From positions 27,384,369 to 27,448,368 of the forward strand of contig NC_080044.1 of NCBI RefSeq assembly GCF_012489685.1: a stretch of DNA of 64,000 nt, in the 5' to 3' direction. A program made the translations under genes and the position numbers. This document shows, one piece after another, positions 22,169-34,230 of the stretch; the first letter of the stretch is position 1, and every line of letters starts with the position of its first letter. The notes beneath the pieces were generated by a model. That model saw nothing but the letters and a program-made list of their open reading frames with translations. It ran no database searches and was not told the DNA's origin. Source of the stretch: Lotus japonicus (lineage: Eukaryota > Streptophyta > Magnoliopsida > Fabales > Fabaceae).

Positions 22169-25100
22169 TGTAAGGCCCAAGTTTTTAAGCTTATGCTAAG
22201 TGAATAAATTTCTTATTCACGATTAGGGTTGATGTAATGTGAAGGGAAACCTGAACAAAAGTTTATTAAATGAAATATATTTATGAAGGAGAAAGTTCGG
22301 GAAAAGTTTAAGGATTGCATCATGATCGACAAAAGTTATAGCACGATCGTTATACGCGTAAACCTAGGTCAGAAACCCTAGTAAATAGCTAGTTTTCACT
22401 TTTAGGCACGATGGAAGTTAATTCCAAAAATCTTCAGAGAAATGTTAGAACTTCTCTTTTTCCATATATCACAATCGTTTCGAGGCGAAACTCTAGGATC
22501 TACGAATGTCCGATTCCAATCATCGGAAGTTTGCCGAAACCGAAACCCTGGTATTTCAAAACCCTAGAATCACCCGACTAAGAGGACTTTTTCTATTCGG
22601 AACATCAAATGAAGATTCCACACGCGTACACCCATTTCTCTTGATGATTTCAATCTTTCTTCAGAAGGAAGTTTTCTATTCCGACATTCGATGCAAAAAG
22701 CAACTTATCGGGTAAAATAGTTTTACACCGACTTTGCATTAGTTGCCAAAAATGCAAGGAAACCTCTTTTTAGTTTTGGAATTCTTTCGCCAAAACATAT
22801 CTTAGAATTCATGGAGAATGACGCCAGAAAAATCAGATTCGCGAAACTTTCATTTTACCGCGTTTTGCCAACCTCTATATATAGCCAAGAAATGAGAAAA
22901 AAAACACAAAACCATACCCATTTTCTCTCTCAAGGCCGCGAGTTTGCTAAGGAGGGGAGGAGAAGAGATTTTGTTCAATCCTTGCTTGATCGTTGATTAA
23001 TCAGTTGTTGCTTCAAGGTTTCGAGGTATAGTCGCTAATCCTTACCTCTGATCGCTTTTTCCATAGCTTTTCTGTAGACTTTTCTGAGCTGATAGTTTTG
23101 AGGTTTTTGCAAAACTATCCTGAATATTTCATTTTTGATTCTAAACATCTTCCTTACGTGCCCAAGATCACTTCTGCCGGATTAGTTTTTCCGTTATGTC
23201 GCCGAAACTCCGCCGGAATCAATTTTAGCCTCAAATACCCATTTTTGGAGTAAAGCTTCAACCTTTGGGCTGAAAACTATCGCCTTAGCTTAGTGCTAGT
23301 AGGATTAGTTGTCATAAACGCCGTTAGTGACGTCCCTGTCAAATTTGCTTTTTGGGATTTCAGTTTTGAAATTCTAAGTTAAAAATCTTGACCAAAATAC
23401 CCCTGCGACAGTTTTTGATCCGATAATTTTTCCGAGTTTAGAATACCCTTAGTTACGGCTAATGAAAGCATAGGAACCAAGTTTGATCGAAGAAAAATCG
23501 AGCCCCACAATTACCAAAAGTGGCCGAGCCCTATAGGGGGGAGGAGGAAAATTCCTTTTTCGAAAACTTGTCCTTTCGCGCTAGATTATCGTACCTCGGA
23601 GTATGTATTACTTCGTGTAACCTTAGTAAGTATTGATAGCTTAGTTTCCGATAGATTCTGATAGTATTTCTGTGGTTTTGCTCTAAAGGTGATTTCGAGG
23701 AATTCCCAGAGGAGCAAGGCTTTGTTTGTGAAGAAGTGTTAGAAGATCATCCTGGAGAATCTTCAGGTGAGGGCTACTCACTGAATCTCTAGTTAATGCT
23801 TAGGGTCGATGCTTTCGACATTGTTTACTGTTTATGCACTTGTTTGTGTTTGATTGGAAAAATGTTTTCTGAGGCTTCGGCTGACAATGTAGATGATTCA
23901 TCTACTGAATGTTTTTGAGAGTGAATTACATGCTAAGTGCTAAGTGGGTAATTTAGGATGTGTGATGCATGCCTTATATGTTAAGTGCTATGTGGTTATT
24001 GCATAATATGTTGATATATGACATGTTGATTGATTGTGCTGAGTTAATTATGCTTTTGCAATGAAATCTGAGTTTCTGAGTAGTGAGAATAGCGAGCAGG
24101 TCATGCCGATTTTATTTTGAGAGTTTTGAGAAAGTTTGATAGGACGAATGAGATTCGGGCCTTGTTATGGTTTTGATGGATCGAGACATTCTCTGGAGTC
24201 ATTTGGGGATTAGGAGATCCCGAGAACTTATAGGATTTGCGATAAGACTAAAAGGATAATTATTTTGTAAAGAAAACTCATAAGACATTAAACAACCTCT
24301 AAATCTTTAAATAAAGATAATAAACTCGAAAGGAAGCTTTGGATGCAAATCTTAGTTTTGGAAAACGAGAAGTGTCGTCGGATCCAGGTTTCTGGGAAAC
24401 CATTGTGCGTTGGCACTTTGCTCGATGAGCAAGTTTTATTGGTTGGCAATTCCAAGGGATGAGCCGAGAAGCTTCACTGAGGCGTGAGACCTTGTGAATG
24501 CGTGATACTCCACTGAGGCGTGAGACCTTGTGGAAAGCATGGATCTTCACTGAGGCGTGAGACCTCGTGAATAGCATGAAGCTTCACTGAGGCGTGAGAC
24601 CTTGTGAATGCGTGATACTCCACTGAGGCGTGAGACCTTGTGGAAAGCATGGCTCTTCACTGAGGCGTGAGACCTCGTGTACAGCATGAAACTTCACTGA
24701 AGCGTGAGACTTCGTGCAAGTGTGTAAATTCACTGGGGCGTGAGACCCCGTGAAAGCATAAAACTTCACTGAAGCGTGAGACTTTGTGAATGTGTGAGAC
24801 TCCACTGAAGCGTGAGACTTCGTGAGAGCATTGATGACTCGAAGAGTTATCGTGAGTGTTTGCACTCATTTTATGATTAATTGTATTTTGTCGCAGAATA
24901 GACTTTTACCTTAGGGTATGCTTTTTAGAGACAATAAGTTAGCTAGAACACGTGGCGACGTGTCGAGTGAGGTCGGAGACGTTGTTTGGCTAATCACTTT
25001 GCATTCATGCATACATGGGAGGTTAATACACGGCGTGATTACCGGACCTTCGTCGGTTTCCAAAAATGGTCATAAGACCCGGAATGCCGTGTAAGAGCGT

Positions 25101-26187
25101 TTGTAGACGACTCTTGTAGCAGACCAAAATGGCAGACCTTCGGGTTTACTGCTGATCTGGCTACCTTTGTTTGGTGTAAGAGGCACGCGGACAGAAATGG
25201 TCCCACCGTTGCTGGTGCTAGGATTGATCCGTTTGATGTCCATCCGTTTCCGGAATGCATTTGGTTAACTGGGTTAACCGCCATATCATTTCATGCAACA
25301 TGCATACTGACTTAGTTGTTGAGTGTGTTTGATAAGTGATAAACCTATTTGATGCATGTTATTTGTTATTATTGTTGTTTATAATCATTGTGGAGTATGC
25401 AACCTTAGGATGTTATCTCTAGCTATAAGCCTAAATGGCTATTCTATTATTTGTATCTATCCGTGCTATTATTTACATAATTCTTTGGAGTTGACCCTCG
25501 CGTCTTCTGTGTGTGTTTTGGCGGACAAACGCCCTTTGTCAGATGTCTTTGGCGGGCTGGTTCACGACGGTTCACCCTTCGGGGGAAACTAGGTTGAGAT
25601 GCTGGAACAGGAGCGCATCGCGGTTGCGAGAGGAGGACGGATGGTGTACATAGACTAGGTCGTTCTGGATTTCGAATTCGGACGACGATCATGCTAGCAT
25701 GTAGGATTGAGTGTTAGTGTGAGTTCCTCGAGATGGGATTAGTGTAGGAGTAGAGTCTTAGCTCTGAACATCATTTGTTCTCTCTGGGAACAGGGTAGTT
25801 TCCCGCCTATAGCTTTTTGTGTGGTTTCTTTATGGGAATCACAGAGAGTTGGTTGGACTTAGGAGGTCTTTTCAGGCCGATGGGTCAGCTTATTCTCAGT
25901 TTTGAGGATGGTGTTGCGGACACTTCACCCTTATATTTGGTTTGTATATTTTGCCTACGGGCGTTACATCTTTCTCTTTTCCCGTCACTGGAAGTTTACT
26001 CGTGACGTGGTTAGTTACTTACAGCGGGGGCTGTATTATATATTGTATATTAGTTCTGTTGTCTCTCGCATTTGCGTTTATTTAATTCAGTTTTGTCTTA
26101 GTTATTATCAAAAAAAAATATTCACGTTTTTCTGCAATAAGTTTATTTTGATTACTAAAGTGACGCCACCGAAATCGGGGTGTTACA
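22169..26187 (+). mobile_element. 4.0-kb solo LTR of a large LTR retrotransposon
   Basis: The 4,019-bp insert starts TGTAAGGCCC and ends GGGGTGTTACA. It is flanked by AGAAA on both sides (22164-22168 and 26188-26192), which is the 5-bp duplication of an LTR retrotransposon. There is no gag or pol, no primer site and no coding region. A TATA element, CTATATATAGCC, at about 22875-22886 gives plus-strand sense. The GTGACGCCACCGAAATCGGGGTGTTACA-type end is familiar from large plant Ty3/gypsy LTRs; assignment to a lineage is inference. The interior carries a tandem hairpin array (24475-24824). It could alternatively be a non-autonomous large derivative lacking its own LTR pair, but no internal repeat pair was seen. 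Confidence 0.8.
24475..24824 (+). repeat. Ten-copy tandem array of covarying hairpins
   Basis: Ten copies of a 36-37-bp unit start at 24475, 24511, 24548, 24585, 24621, 24658, 24695, 24731, 24767 and 24803. Each holds CACT-stem-CGTGAGA-stem-GTG, where CAC pairs with GTG and a 4-bp stem closes the invariant 7-nt loop. Stems are GAGG/CCTT (copies 1, 2, 4, 5), GAGG/CCTC (3, 6), GAAG/CTTC (7, 10), GGGG/CCCC (8) and GAAG/CTTT (9). All ten pair, counting G-U. Copies 1-3 and 4-6 form a higher-order repeat of about 110 bp. Confidence 0.85.
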
Positions 26188-26204
26188 AGAAAAGGATAAA
26201 AGGA

Positions 26205-26819
26205 GTGGAATAACGTACAACCAAAGAAGTTGTTTTGTTGTGTGTAAGAGGTCTTCACACAAACTTGTTTTTTTTACTATTGTTGCGTTATCATCACAGT
26301 CATAACTCTGCAAGAAAAGAAGAAGATGAATTCATCAACATTGATTTTAAAGTTTGTACCAACTTACAAATGAAGCTTCAAATTATCTAGTTTATAGGCA
26401 TAATAAATAAGAGAAATATAATAATAATTGGTAATCGAAGATCTTGAGCAAGCATATGGCAAGAATGAGACAATATATTAGGAGGGGATTTGAGCTGCAG
26501 TTAATATAGGCTATCCTCTATAGCTTGTTGAGTTTTCCATCATTTGCACCAGATTTGGTATGATGTTGAAATGGTGGTCTTTACTCTCAAGCAATATGTG
26601 TGTCCATAATTGATTCTCGCACGACTTATCTGTTATTCACATAATGATTGCAACCCATGTTCAGCATGAAAGGAGCATTGATAAACACTACAACATAGGC
26701 ATGATGCTGGAAATTCAAAGATAAGGGAAGGGGCATGAATTTTTTACCATGGTTTTATCTTTGCATGTATGATGATGGTAGCATAGTCTTAAAGAATCTC
26801 CTTATAGATAATGTTTAAA
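26205..26819. other. Noncoding Helitron interior
   Basis: No gene recognised. Helicase similarity of the Rep/helicase gene stops at its edge (about 26820), so the rest of the helicase domain has been deleted or replaced here. Confidence 0.45.
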
Positions 26820-29800
26820 ACCATGTTATCCATTGGTTGGTCATCATCGGTGTTGCGATACTAGAAGTAGCAACTGCAATGGCTATCTTCCCTTCAGATC
26901 TCACTTTTGCAAGGATGGTTCTCCAAAGGTATGTTTTCCCTATTCCACCTGAACCATTCACAAATTACAACTTACCCAAATTAGAGTTGATCGATTGAAG
27001 AACAACATCATGAATTCCTCTTTGTTCTGAATGTAGACCATAGAACAGTTTACAATATTCCTCATGCATTTTCAACTTGTCATAGTTCAACTCTTTACTG
27101 ATAAGACGGTTGGTCATCTGTGTCCTTAAATTGCCATCAGGAATGGGCATTCCCTGGTAATCTTCTAGCGATTTCCCAGCTTTTGCAAGAGTCTTTTCCA
27201 TTCCCAATAGTGCATAGTTTTTCACTTGTTCATCTGACAATTGAAGGTTGGGGAAGTTTAATAAGCGGCGTTGACTGTATAAAATGTCTTCAGAAAGTAT
27301 CTTCCAATTTGATTCCCAAAGTCGTTTTGGATCAATGACCTCACCGTGTATCAAAATTATTGTAAACAGTTCTCGAAGTTGTATTCTAGTATGCCAAATT
27401 GCACTTTCTTTTATGCAATCATCCCATTCTTTATCATCGTCTAATAAACCTAGAGTATAACATGCACTCTTGAAAGTGGGATGTAAATAACCGTCAACAG
27501 TTCTTAATTCTTCATATGAACAACTACCTCGAACAATGTTGAGAAGGATTCACAAATAATATTTTTCTCCACTTGTTGGCTGCACATAGTATATTCTACC
27601 AAGACATCTGCCCTTACGCCTCCTTGTCCAAATCTTCTTGCTTTTTTTCCAAACATATTTTGTAGGGAATTCAGAATATGTGAGTTTCCGAGCCTCCATG
27701 TCCTCATTATTCATTTTCATCCACTCAGTAAACATGGTCCTTTCAATTCCTCGCTGAAGTAAAATATTATCAACCCGCATACCTTCTGGAAAGTAAATTG
27801 TTTGTTGCCCTGGGAGGTAGAAGGATAGTCGCTCGACTGCCAGTTCTCGATAAAATATTCTAAATTCAAAGATTCTCGAAGCAGCCTCAGAAGGAGAAAT
27901 ATATCTGCAATCAAGGTATTCTTTTATTTCATCACGTGCTTTCATCAATTTTTGTGAAGTACTTCTTGAGTTGCCAGCATCAGATGTTACTGCAGTAACT
28001 CGATCAGGGCCTTTGTTGATGTATTTGAATAAATACTTAATTGATCTTGATCGGTTGCAGAGCTCAACATTTATATGTGCATCATATTTAACCAAGAAAT
28101 TCCTATTATAAGGGACCACACTACGATTGTCAAGTTCAATGTCATTTTTCACAATGCGTCTACCATTGTTCCTACGCATACATTTAGGGAAACCTTCTTC
28201 GTCAAGTGATGTTTTGACACGAAATTTCTTTGGATAATGCTTTGAGCATTTTCCATCCACCATACAAGGAGAGTTTTGGTTTTGAATGCTACAAGGTCCA
28301 TGAACCATGAATCTGTCTACTGCACTTAAAACAACAGGATCAAGCTCTTTATCTGGAATTTCAGCTGAAATAATGTGATCAATCTCTGATGCTAGCTGGA
28401 TTTTGTCATCTGGATGCAAGAAAAGTAATATATGTGTGTGTGGCAATCCTCGCTTCTGAAATTCAACTGTATACACCACTAATGGTAAATAAAAAATAGT
28501 AAAAGTCAAAAATATGATCCTAATAATTCCACTAAATATTATAAAATTTAAAACACAAGTTATTCTTTCAGCAAGAATTTTTTTTGTCTAATGTCATCAT
28601 AACAAAACATTGATTAATGCATTTGGTGCTCAAACAGAGTAGATTATTTATACTATATTAGGATGAATAGTATACCTGCAACAACTCTTCCAAAGATGTG
28701 TTGACGTTTTATGACGTCATTAATAAGTTCGTTTAACTTTATGGAGAAAACCTGGCTGAATATGTCAGGTCTATCTCCACTCTTTTGTCCTTCAATACTT
28801 TTAGTAAAATATTCGATCTCAGGCCACTTTGGATTACATGTAAACGTGATGAATAAGTCAGGATATCCAACGTAACGACATATTGCCATCTCATCCTGTG
28901 TATAAGCATAAGGTTAGATCCATGACTTGGAAGACTATAGTATTGAATGTTGTTAATATGTGAGCATAAGTAAATCTATGTGTTGATGGTCTATTAACTT
29001 TTGGCATAATGATGAAAGGAGTTTTGTTTGAAATTAAGTCACAAAAATATTGATGGTAGTGATGTTCATGATGAAAGAAAACATATAGAACAAAAGAGAT
29101 TAACATTTGTTGTTTACCTGGTAATTTTAGACCCTGTATCGAGGGCCACCATAGTAACTTGAAGGCAATATTGTCATTCTACCAACTTTATCTGTCATCA
29201 CATCTCCTTGGTTGATGGCATCTTGTAATCCGCTATATAACTCTGCACGTATTTGTTTTTGATTGTTTCTAACCCAGCTAAGATTTCGTTCTTCTATGCA
29301 AGGATAAGCGTCCACCAAAAATTGTTGGAACAAACGACCAGCTCGAAGAAAAACTTGTGACTCTCTAGCTCTTTGTTGTAAGCGAAAAGCATAATACTCC
29401 CTAATTGTAACTGTTTCTTGTTTGTAGCTTTTTCCATTCTCTGGATTATGATGACTTATCCCCAACCTAAAACCATCCTCCCCATATGGGAATAATAAGG
29501 GATATTGTAGTGCCATGAAACTTGGATGCAATTCTGTGATTCTTTGAAGACCACTGGCTTTGTGCTAAATAATAATGTCACGGTGTGTTTCTACATGTGT
29601 TGATGGTTGAATTAAGAGTGCAGCAACTTCTGAGCAAGAAGGTAGGTTATATTGTCTTCCATTAGATGACCTATTGCGAATCAACCTTAGTTTCAAATCT
29701 TGAATTCCATGTTGACAGTATGTATCTCGAACTATTCTATAAGATTGAACCAAGACATTGTCCTCACCAACATGTGCAAAAGATCTCTTACAAGGTTCTC

Positions 29801-30297
29801 TTTAAGTGAATTCTTTCCATTATCACGCTGACCAAGTCAAAATCGATTGCCAATTTCATTTTCAGTGTCATGAACATAAAGTTGTGCATATTTGGGATTG
29901 TTCCCATCTACAGGGGCTAAAGAACCAATCAGGTGGTGAGTCTGGCTGTTAATGTGAAAAACATAAGGACCACTTTGTTTGTTGATTTTTTTGTGCACTT
30001 TCCCACCCATAGATGTAAAAGCAAAAGCAACATTATATCTGAATATGTCGGCGGAAATGCTTTGCGTCGCTACTTCCACAATAATCAAGCAAATCATTCA
30101 ACAAAGTTGGAGGCGGTTTTAATAACGGGAGTTGAACACGTCCCTCCATGCAACACATGAAGAATTTTGGATTCTTAGGTCGTCTACTCTTTTCTGTTCT
30201 TTCTTCATACCAATGGAGCACTCCACAAGAACCACAAATGCATGTCGGTCTTCCATAATTCCAAGGTTCTGCAGTTTTTTCTGTTACAAAAAAAACA
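26820..30297 (-). pseudogene. Helitron Rep/helicase (RepHel), broken and truncated
   Basis: Minus-strand pieces in order. Around 30033-30297 is the N-terminal region (NPKFFMCC). 29837-30097 has VAFAFTSMGGK and IGSLAPVDGNNPKYAQLY, in a shifted frame. Then 29565-29753, and 29127-29531 with MHPSFMALQYPLLFPYG. 28653-28889 has DLFITFTCNPKWPEI. 27550-28509 holds the HUH motif (GLPHTHILLF) and the Rep tyrosine region (YLFKYINKG). 26965-27354 is the linker, and 26820-26964 the PIF1-type Walker A (GSGGIGKTY). Rep would nick and join DNA strands in rolling-circle transposition, with the helicase unwinding them. The frame changes near 30040-30090, and helicase motifs beyond Walker A are missing. The gaps 28890-29120 and 28510-28652 may be introns. 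Confidence 0.88.
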
Positions 30298-32110
30298 TGT
30301 CAAGTTTAGCAACAAAACCATTAAGTGTAAAAAATATTTTCTTTATGAAATAATCAAAAATAAATTAAATAGTTACCTGTTAGCTAGCGAATCCGATTTG
30401 AAATAGTTGTTGCATACGAAGATGCATGTCCAATAGTAGAAGACGAAACTAAAAGGCAAAAAAGTAAAGTAAATTGAAAAAATGCAGGTTTAAATTTAAC
30501 ACAAACATATCAACCACATATTTTAAATTATTTTTATTCTTAATACCTGATTTGCGGGTGGAATTCTTGTTTCTTCCCAAATTCTTCCTTTTAGACCTAG
30601 CCTCTTGAAACAACGCGGCCTTGTCCATAGTGCAGGTTTGCACTTCAAAATAAATGAACTGAAGAGAATATGGAATGTAATATTGGTGAGTAAAGTGGTG
30701 ACATAAAGTTAAGCCAAATCTTGGCAGTAATTAATCCTTGAGAACACTCACCATTTTGAGTATGAAAATCCATTACATAAGCATTAACTGAACTTCTATC
30801 GGATGCAAAAACCATCGGGAAATTAACTCCTACAACATAAACGAAACAAATAAAGTTAAAAAGATTAAAATATATTAGGCGAAACATGTCATAGACCTAT
30901 CAACTATATCATTTTCTTAAAGCATTTTGTGTCATAAACAATGTTAGCATGTAAATTCCATGCATTACATTGAAAAATGATGGATGTATGTACCTTTAAA
31001 TTCCTTTAGTCTAATTTATTACGCATATATGAGTTTAATCTTTCATAAGCATTGACCAAAACCTTTATTCATACCCATGCTTGAAGCAGAAAATGCACCA
31101 TTCCTCCTCATATCAAGTCATTTCTTTCGTCTTAATCTTGCTTGTCGGAAGTAAGCAACCCTTTGGGATCAATGTTGTTCTGCTTCTGCCAATAGGTATA
31201 ACACACATTGGGAAATAACTATTAACAAAATTTTTTTTAGAAAGAAACAACATCATGTGTTTATATTTGTTTTGTAATTCTAAACCTTGGAGGCTTTGAA
31301 AGAGTATGATGTTACAATGTTGCTTACTAAATCATGTTCCAAATGGTGCTCCTCAATGAGCAAAAATAAACGTGTTAAAGCAGACAAAATATACATTCTT
31401 GGTTGCATGCATGTATATTATAACTATAGGAAAATACAACATTCAGGACCAGCTACAAATCACAGTCATGTTTAGAATTGTAATAAAACACAATCAAATA
31501 ATCTTATTCAACTCTCACAATTACTAAATTTTAAATGTTTAAATGCAAATGAGCCCAATTTTTTGACTTAGAAGAGTAAGATCCAATATTTTTAAAAGAA
31601 CAACAATTTGGGCATATAGAGCTAATATTTCTATATTATTTCCAGATCCTTGAACCTCAAATACTATGCTAAAATAGAAAAATTCAATCTAATTACTGTT
31701 TTTTTAAGTCTTAACAACAACCTCCTACTGTTTCATCCGCTATAATAATTAGGAAATATGAAGAGAAATCTTCTTATAGATTAGACTTTTCTCATAGAAG
31801 GTTAATTTTTGGATCACAAAAATATGCTAACAATATAACACCAAGATATAAAGTGACATTAAACTCACCAAGACATTGAAGCATCTCACCATATGCGCAA
31901 TTTCTGCATCCGGTTTCTTGGCAACCATCTTCATGCGTCTATTTAACCTCTCTATCTTGCTCTTTAATCTACAAAAGCCATATTCAAATTGGGGACAAAT
32001 GTATCCATGGACAAACACCGCAGATTCACTGTTATTCATGGTAGTACAATAGAAAACAAAGAGAAAGATGCAAATGTGAATTGAAAGTGAATTGAACTTG
32101 TATGTCTATG
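30298..32110 (-). other. Helitron region upstream of RepHel with possible 5' exons
   Basis: Minus-strand segments that look like exons: 31860-32039 opens with MNNSESAVFVHGYICPQF and ends at a possible GTGAGT donor. About 31090-31190 encodes VAYFRQARLRRK but contains a stop. 30449-30643 encodes a Lys/Arg-rich stretch. They may be N-terminal parts of RepHel or of another Helitron ORF. No frame joins them without breaks, and nothing more can be supported. Confidence 0.35.
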
Positions 32111-34222
32111 CATATTTAAACACATTACAATGTGATAACTATTTTGAATCCTTTTCATAACGTTCAAATTTGAATCCCAACAAATTTGCATCCATTTAAG
32201 TGGATGTCAACAAATTATTCTTATATATATAAGTGTGTTAACTCTGTTTGAATTTGGTCTTGTAACGTTCAGATTTGAATCATAAATACGTGATTGATAT
32301 GTATAAATATATTTATAATAGTGTACAATGACCTTATAGTTAGTTTTTTTGGAAGCTGTTGATATTTTCTCTCCAGAGCAAGTTGATTTATGAAGTCTAA
32401 GCCTGTCTAATCAGCCATTCCACGTATCTGCAAGAAACATATTAAACAAAGTTACATAAGCAGCATAGGGAGGTTGAGAGTTTCTTGTGAGAACTTCCAG
32501 AAGCATGTAATTGAAAACTAAAACAGCAATTAACTCTAACAAATTATGTTTCTTAAGTAAAAATGAGTTCTAAGTCAGCATTCCAAAATAGTACAAATTA
32601 TGTTTCTTGGTGTAACAACCTTTTTAGAGTAAAATCTGTCCATGAAAATGTCATCAAAGAAAAAAACTCATGTACCTCTAATCTTTTATTCCAGATCAAC
32701 TATTGGCTTCTCAATTTTACAAGCTTTGGTTTCTTGACCAAGGGCTTAAAGTGAGACAAACAATCAGATATCCACTACTAATATTTGGATCAATATTATC
32801 GAGCCATGGATAACCAAGCTTCTTGTTCTTAATCTTTGCAGCAACATGAAACCTTTCCTTTTATATTTCTCAAACCGCTTAAATGATTTGACCACACAAA
32901 AAGTTTCGCTTTGGATAAAATTCCAAGAAGATAGAATGTGGTTGAGAAATAATAGGCAGTAGGTGTCATAGGATGTGTCACTCATTCTGAATAGCTACAT
33001 ACATGTAGTTTGATGAGTGAAAATAGGTTGAGAAGATGACATTAATGTTGCAAAGGAAAAATGACTATTCACTACTTTTTTATTCCCCGAAAACAAAAAA
33101 TGAACTGATGCTTGACACTCTAGTAACATACATGTGGGAGAACCATTTGTGTCAATGTTGAAAATAAAAAGTTGATATTGAGGAAATGGTTCAGTAAAAA
33201 GAAGATTGCGGAATGAATGAAGTGACAACTAAGAAAGATGCTTACATGACGAAAATATTGTGAAGAAAAGGATTAAGGTGGAAGCTATACAAGTTGAGCT
33301 TCAGAATTAATAGATATAATAATATATGATAGTGAAAGAATAACATATCTCAAGCTATTTTTCAAATGTAGGGATAACAAAAGAAGATAAGTGATAATAG
33401 AATAGGTAAACCACATCTCTCTCAACCTCTCCTCCTCCGCCCGCAAGTATGTGCAAATCACTAGGGGGGACGAATGTCTAAAGCGTGCGTGCGAGAACAA
33501 TCAGAAAGATATATAACCACATTAATATAATTTTCACCTATATATACCGGAGTCCTTAACAACTGACATACACATTTCAAATTGCAATAGAATTGAGGGT
33601 AGTTTTTTTCCAATCTTGTTACACAATTGAGGGAAGTTTTTTTTTTCCAATTTAGATACGCACTGAAACCAAAAATTTATCACTTGGAAGCATTTCATGA
33701 CCATAAAATGATAGCATAAAAGCTCACCCAAAATCCTTTCCGCATTCTCGAAAGTATCACTTGAGGTGCGTCCGTCAAATGCTGGATTCTGGAATCTTAG
33801 GATGCGAGCGCGCAGGGAGGCTGAGACGTGCGTCAATTGCTGATTCTGGACTCCGAGGAGGATGCAACACAGGGAGACAGGCGGAGGCGCGCGTCCGTTG
33901 CTGGATTTTGGACTCCAAGGCGAGGATGTGAGGACGCATGGGCGGAGGATTGATGAGGATCGATTGAGAAACGTGTGCGGTGGGCGGTTGTCGCCGACTT
34001 CATTGTCAATGTTTCATATCCGTCGGGATCTCGTCCATGGCAGAGGGTGAATCTCGTTTGGTTTCCACATAGAGAGGAGAACGTTTAGTGGTTTAGAGTG
34101 GTATCTTCTATTTGCTACCTGTTGTGAAGAATTGAGCGTGACACGTATGTAAAATGGCTGAGCTGGACCCTATTGCTAGAAATATAATTGTTGATGTGGC
34201 GGCGCTATATTGCGCGCTTCAC
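32111..34222. other. Helitron 5' region, mostly noncoding
   Basis: No gene recognised. 32926-32975 repeats a segment at 20833-20884. 33780-33960 contains two diverged copies of a GC-rich phrase (GCTGATTCTGGACTCC / GCTGGATTTTGGACTCC). The segment up to 34222 continues directly into the Helitron 5' terminus once the hAT is disregarded. Confidence 0.5.
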
Positions 34223-34230
34223 AATTACTA
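34223..34230 (+). repeat. hAT target-site duplication, left copy
   Basis: ATTACTAT, repeated exactly at 40670-40677 on the other side of the hAT element. Confidence 0.93.

Noticed and set aside
24475..24824. Regular direct repeats with near-constant spacing, CRISPR-like at first sight
   Set aside because: Units are contiguous repeats with similar rather than unique intervening sequence, in a plant LTR with TATA box and target duplication; there are no cas genes.
33534..33836. 100-codon minus-strand frame near the Helitron 5' region
   Set aside because: No recognisable domain, and it overlaps a repeated GC-rich phrase; not supportable as a gene.
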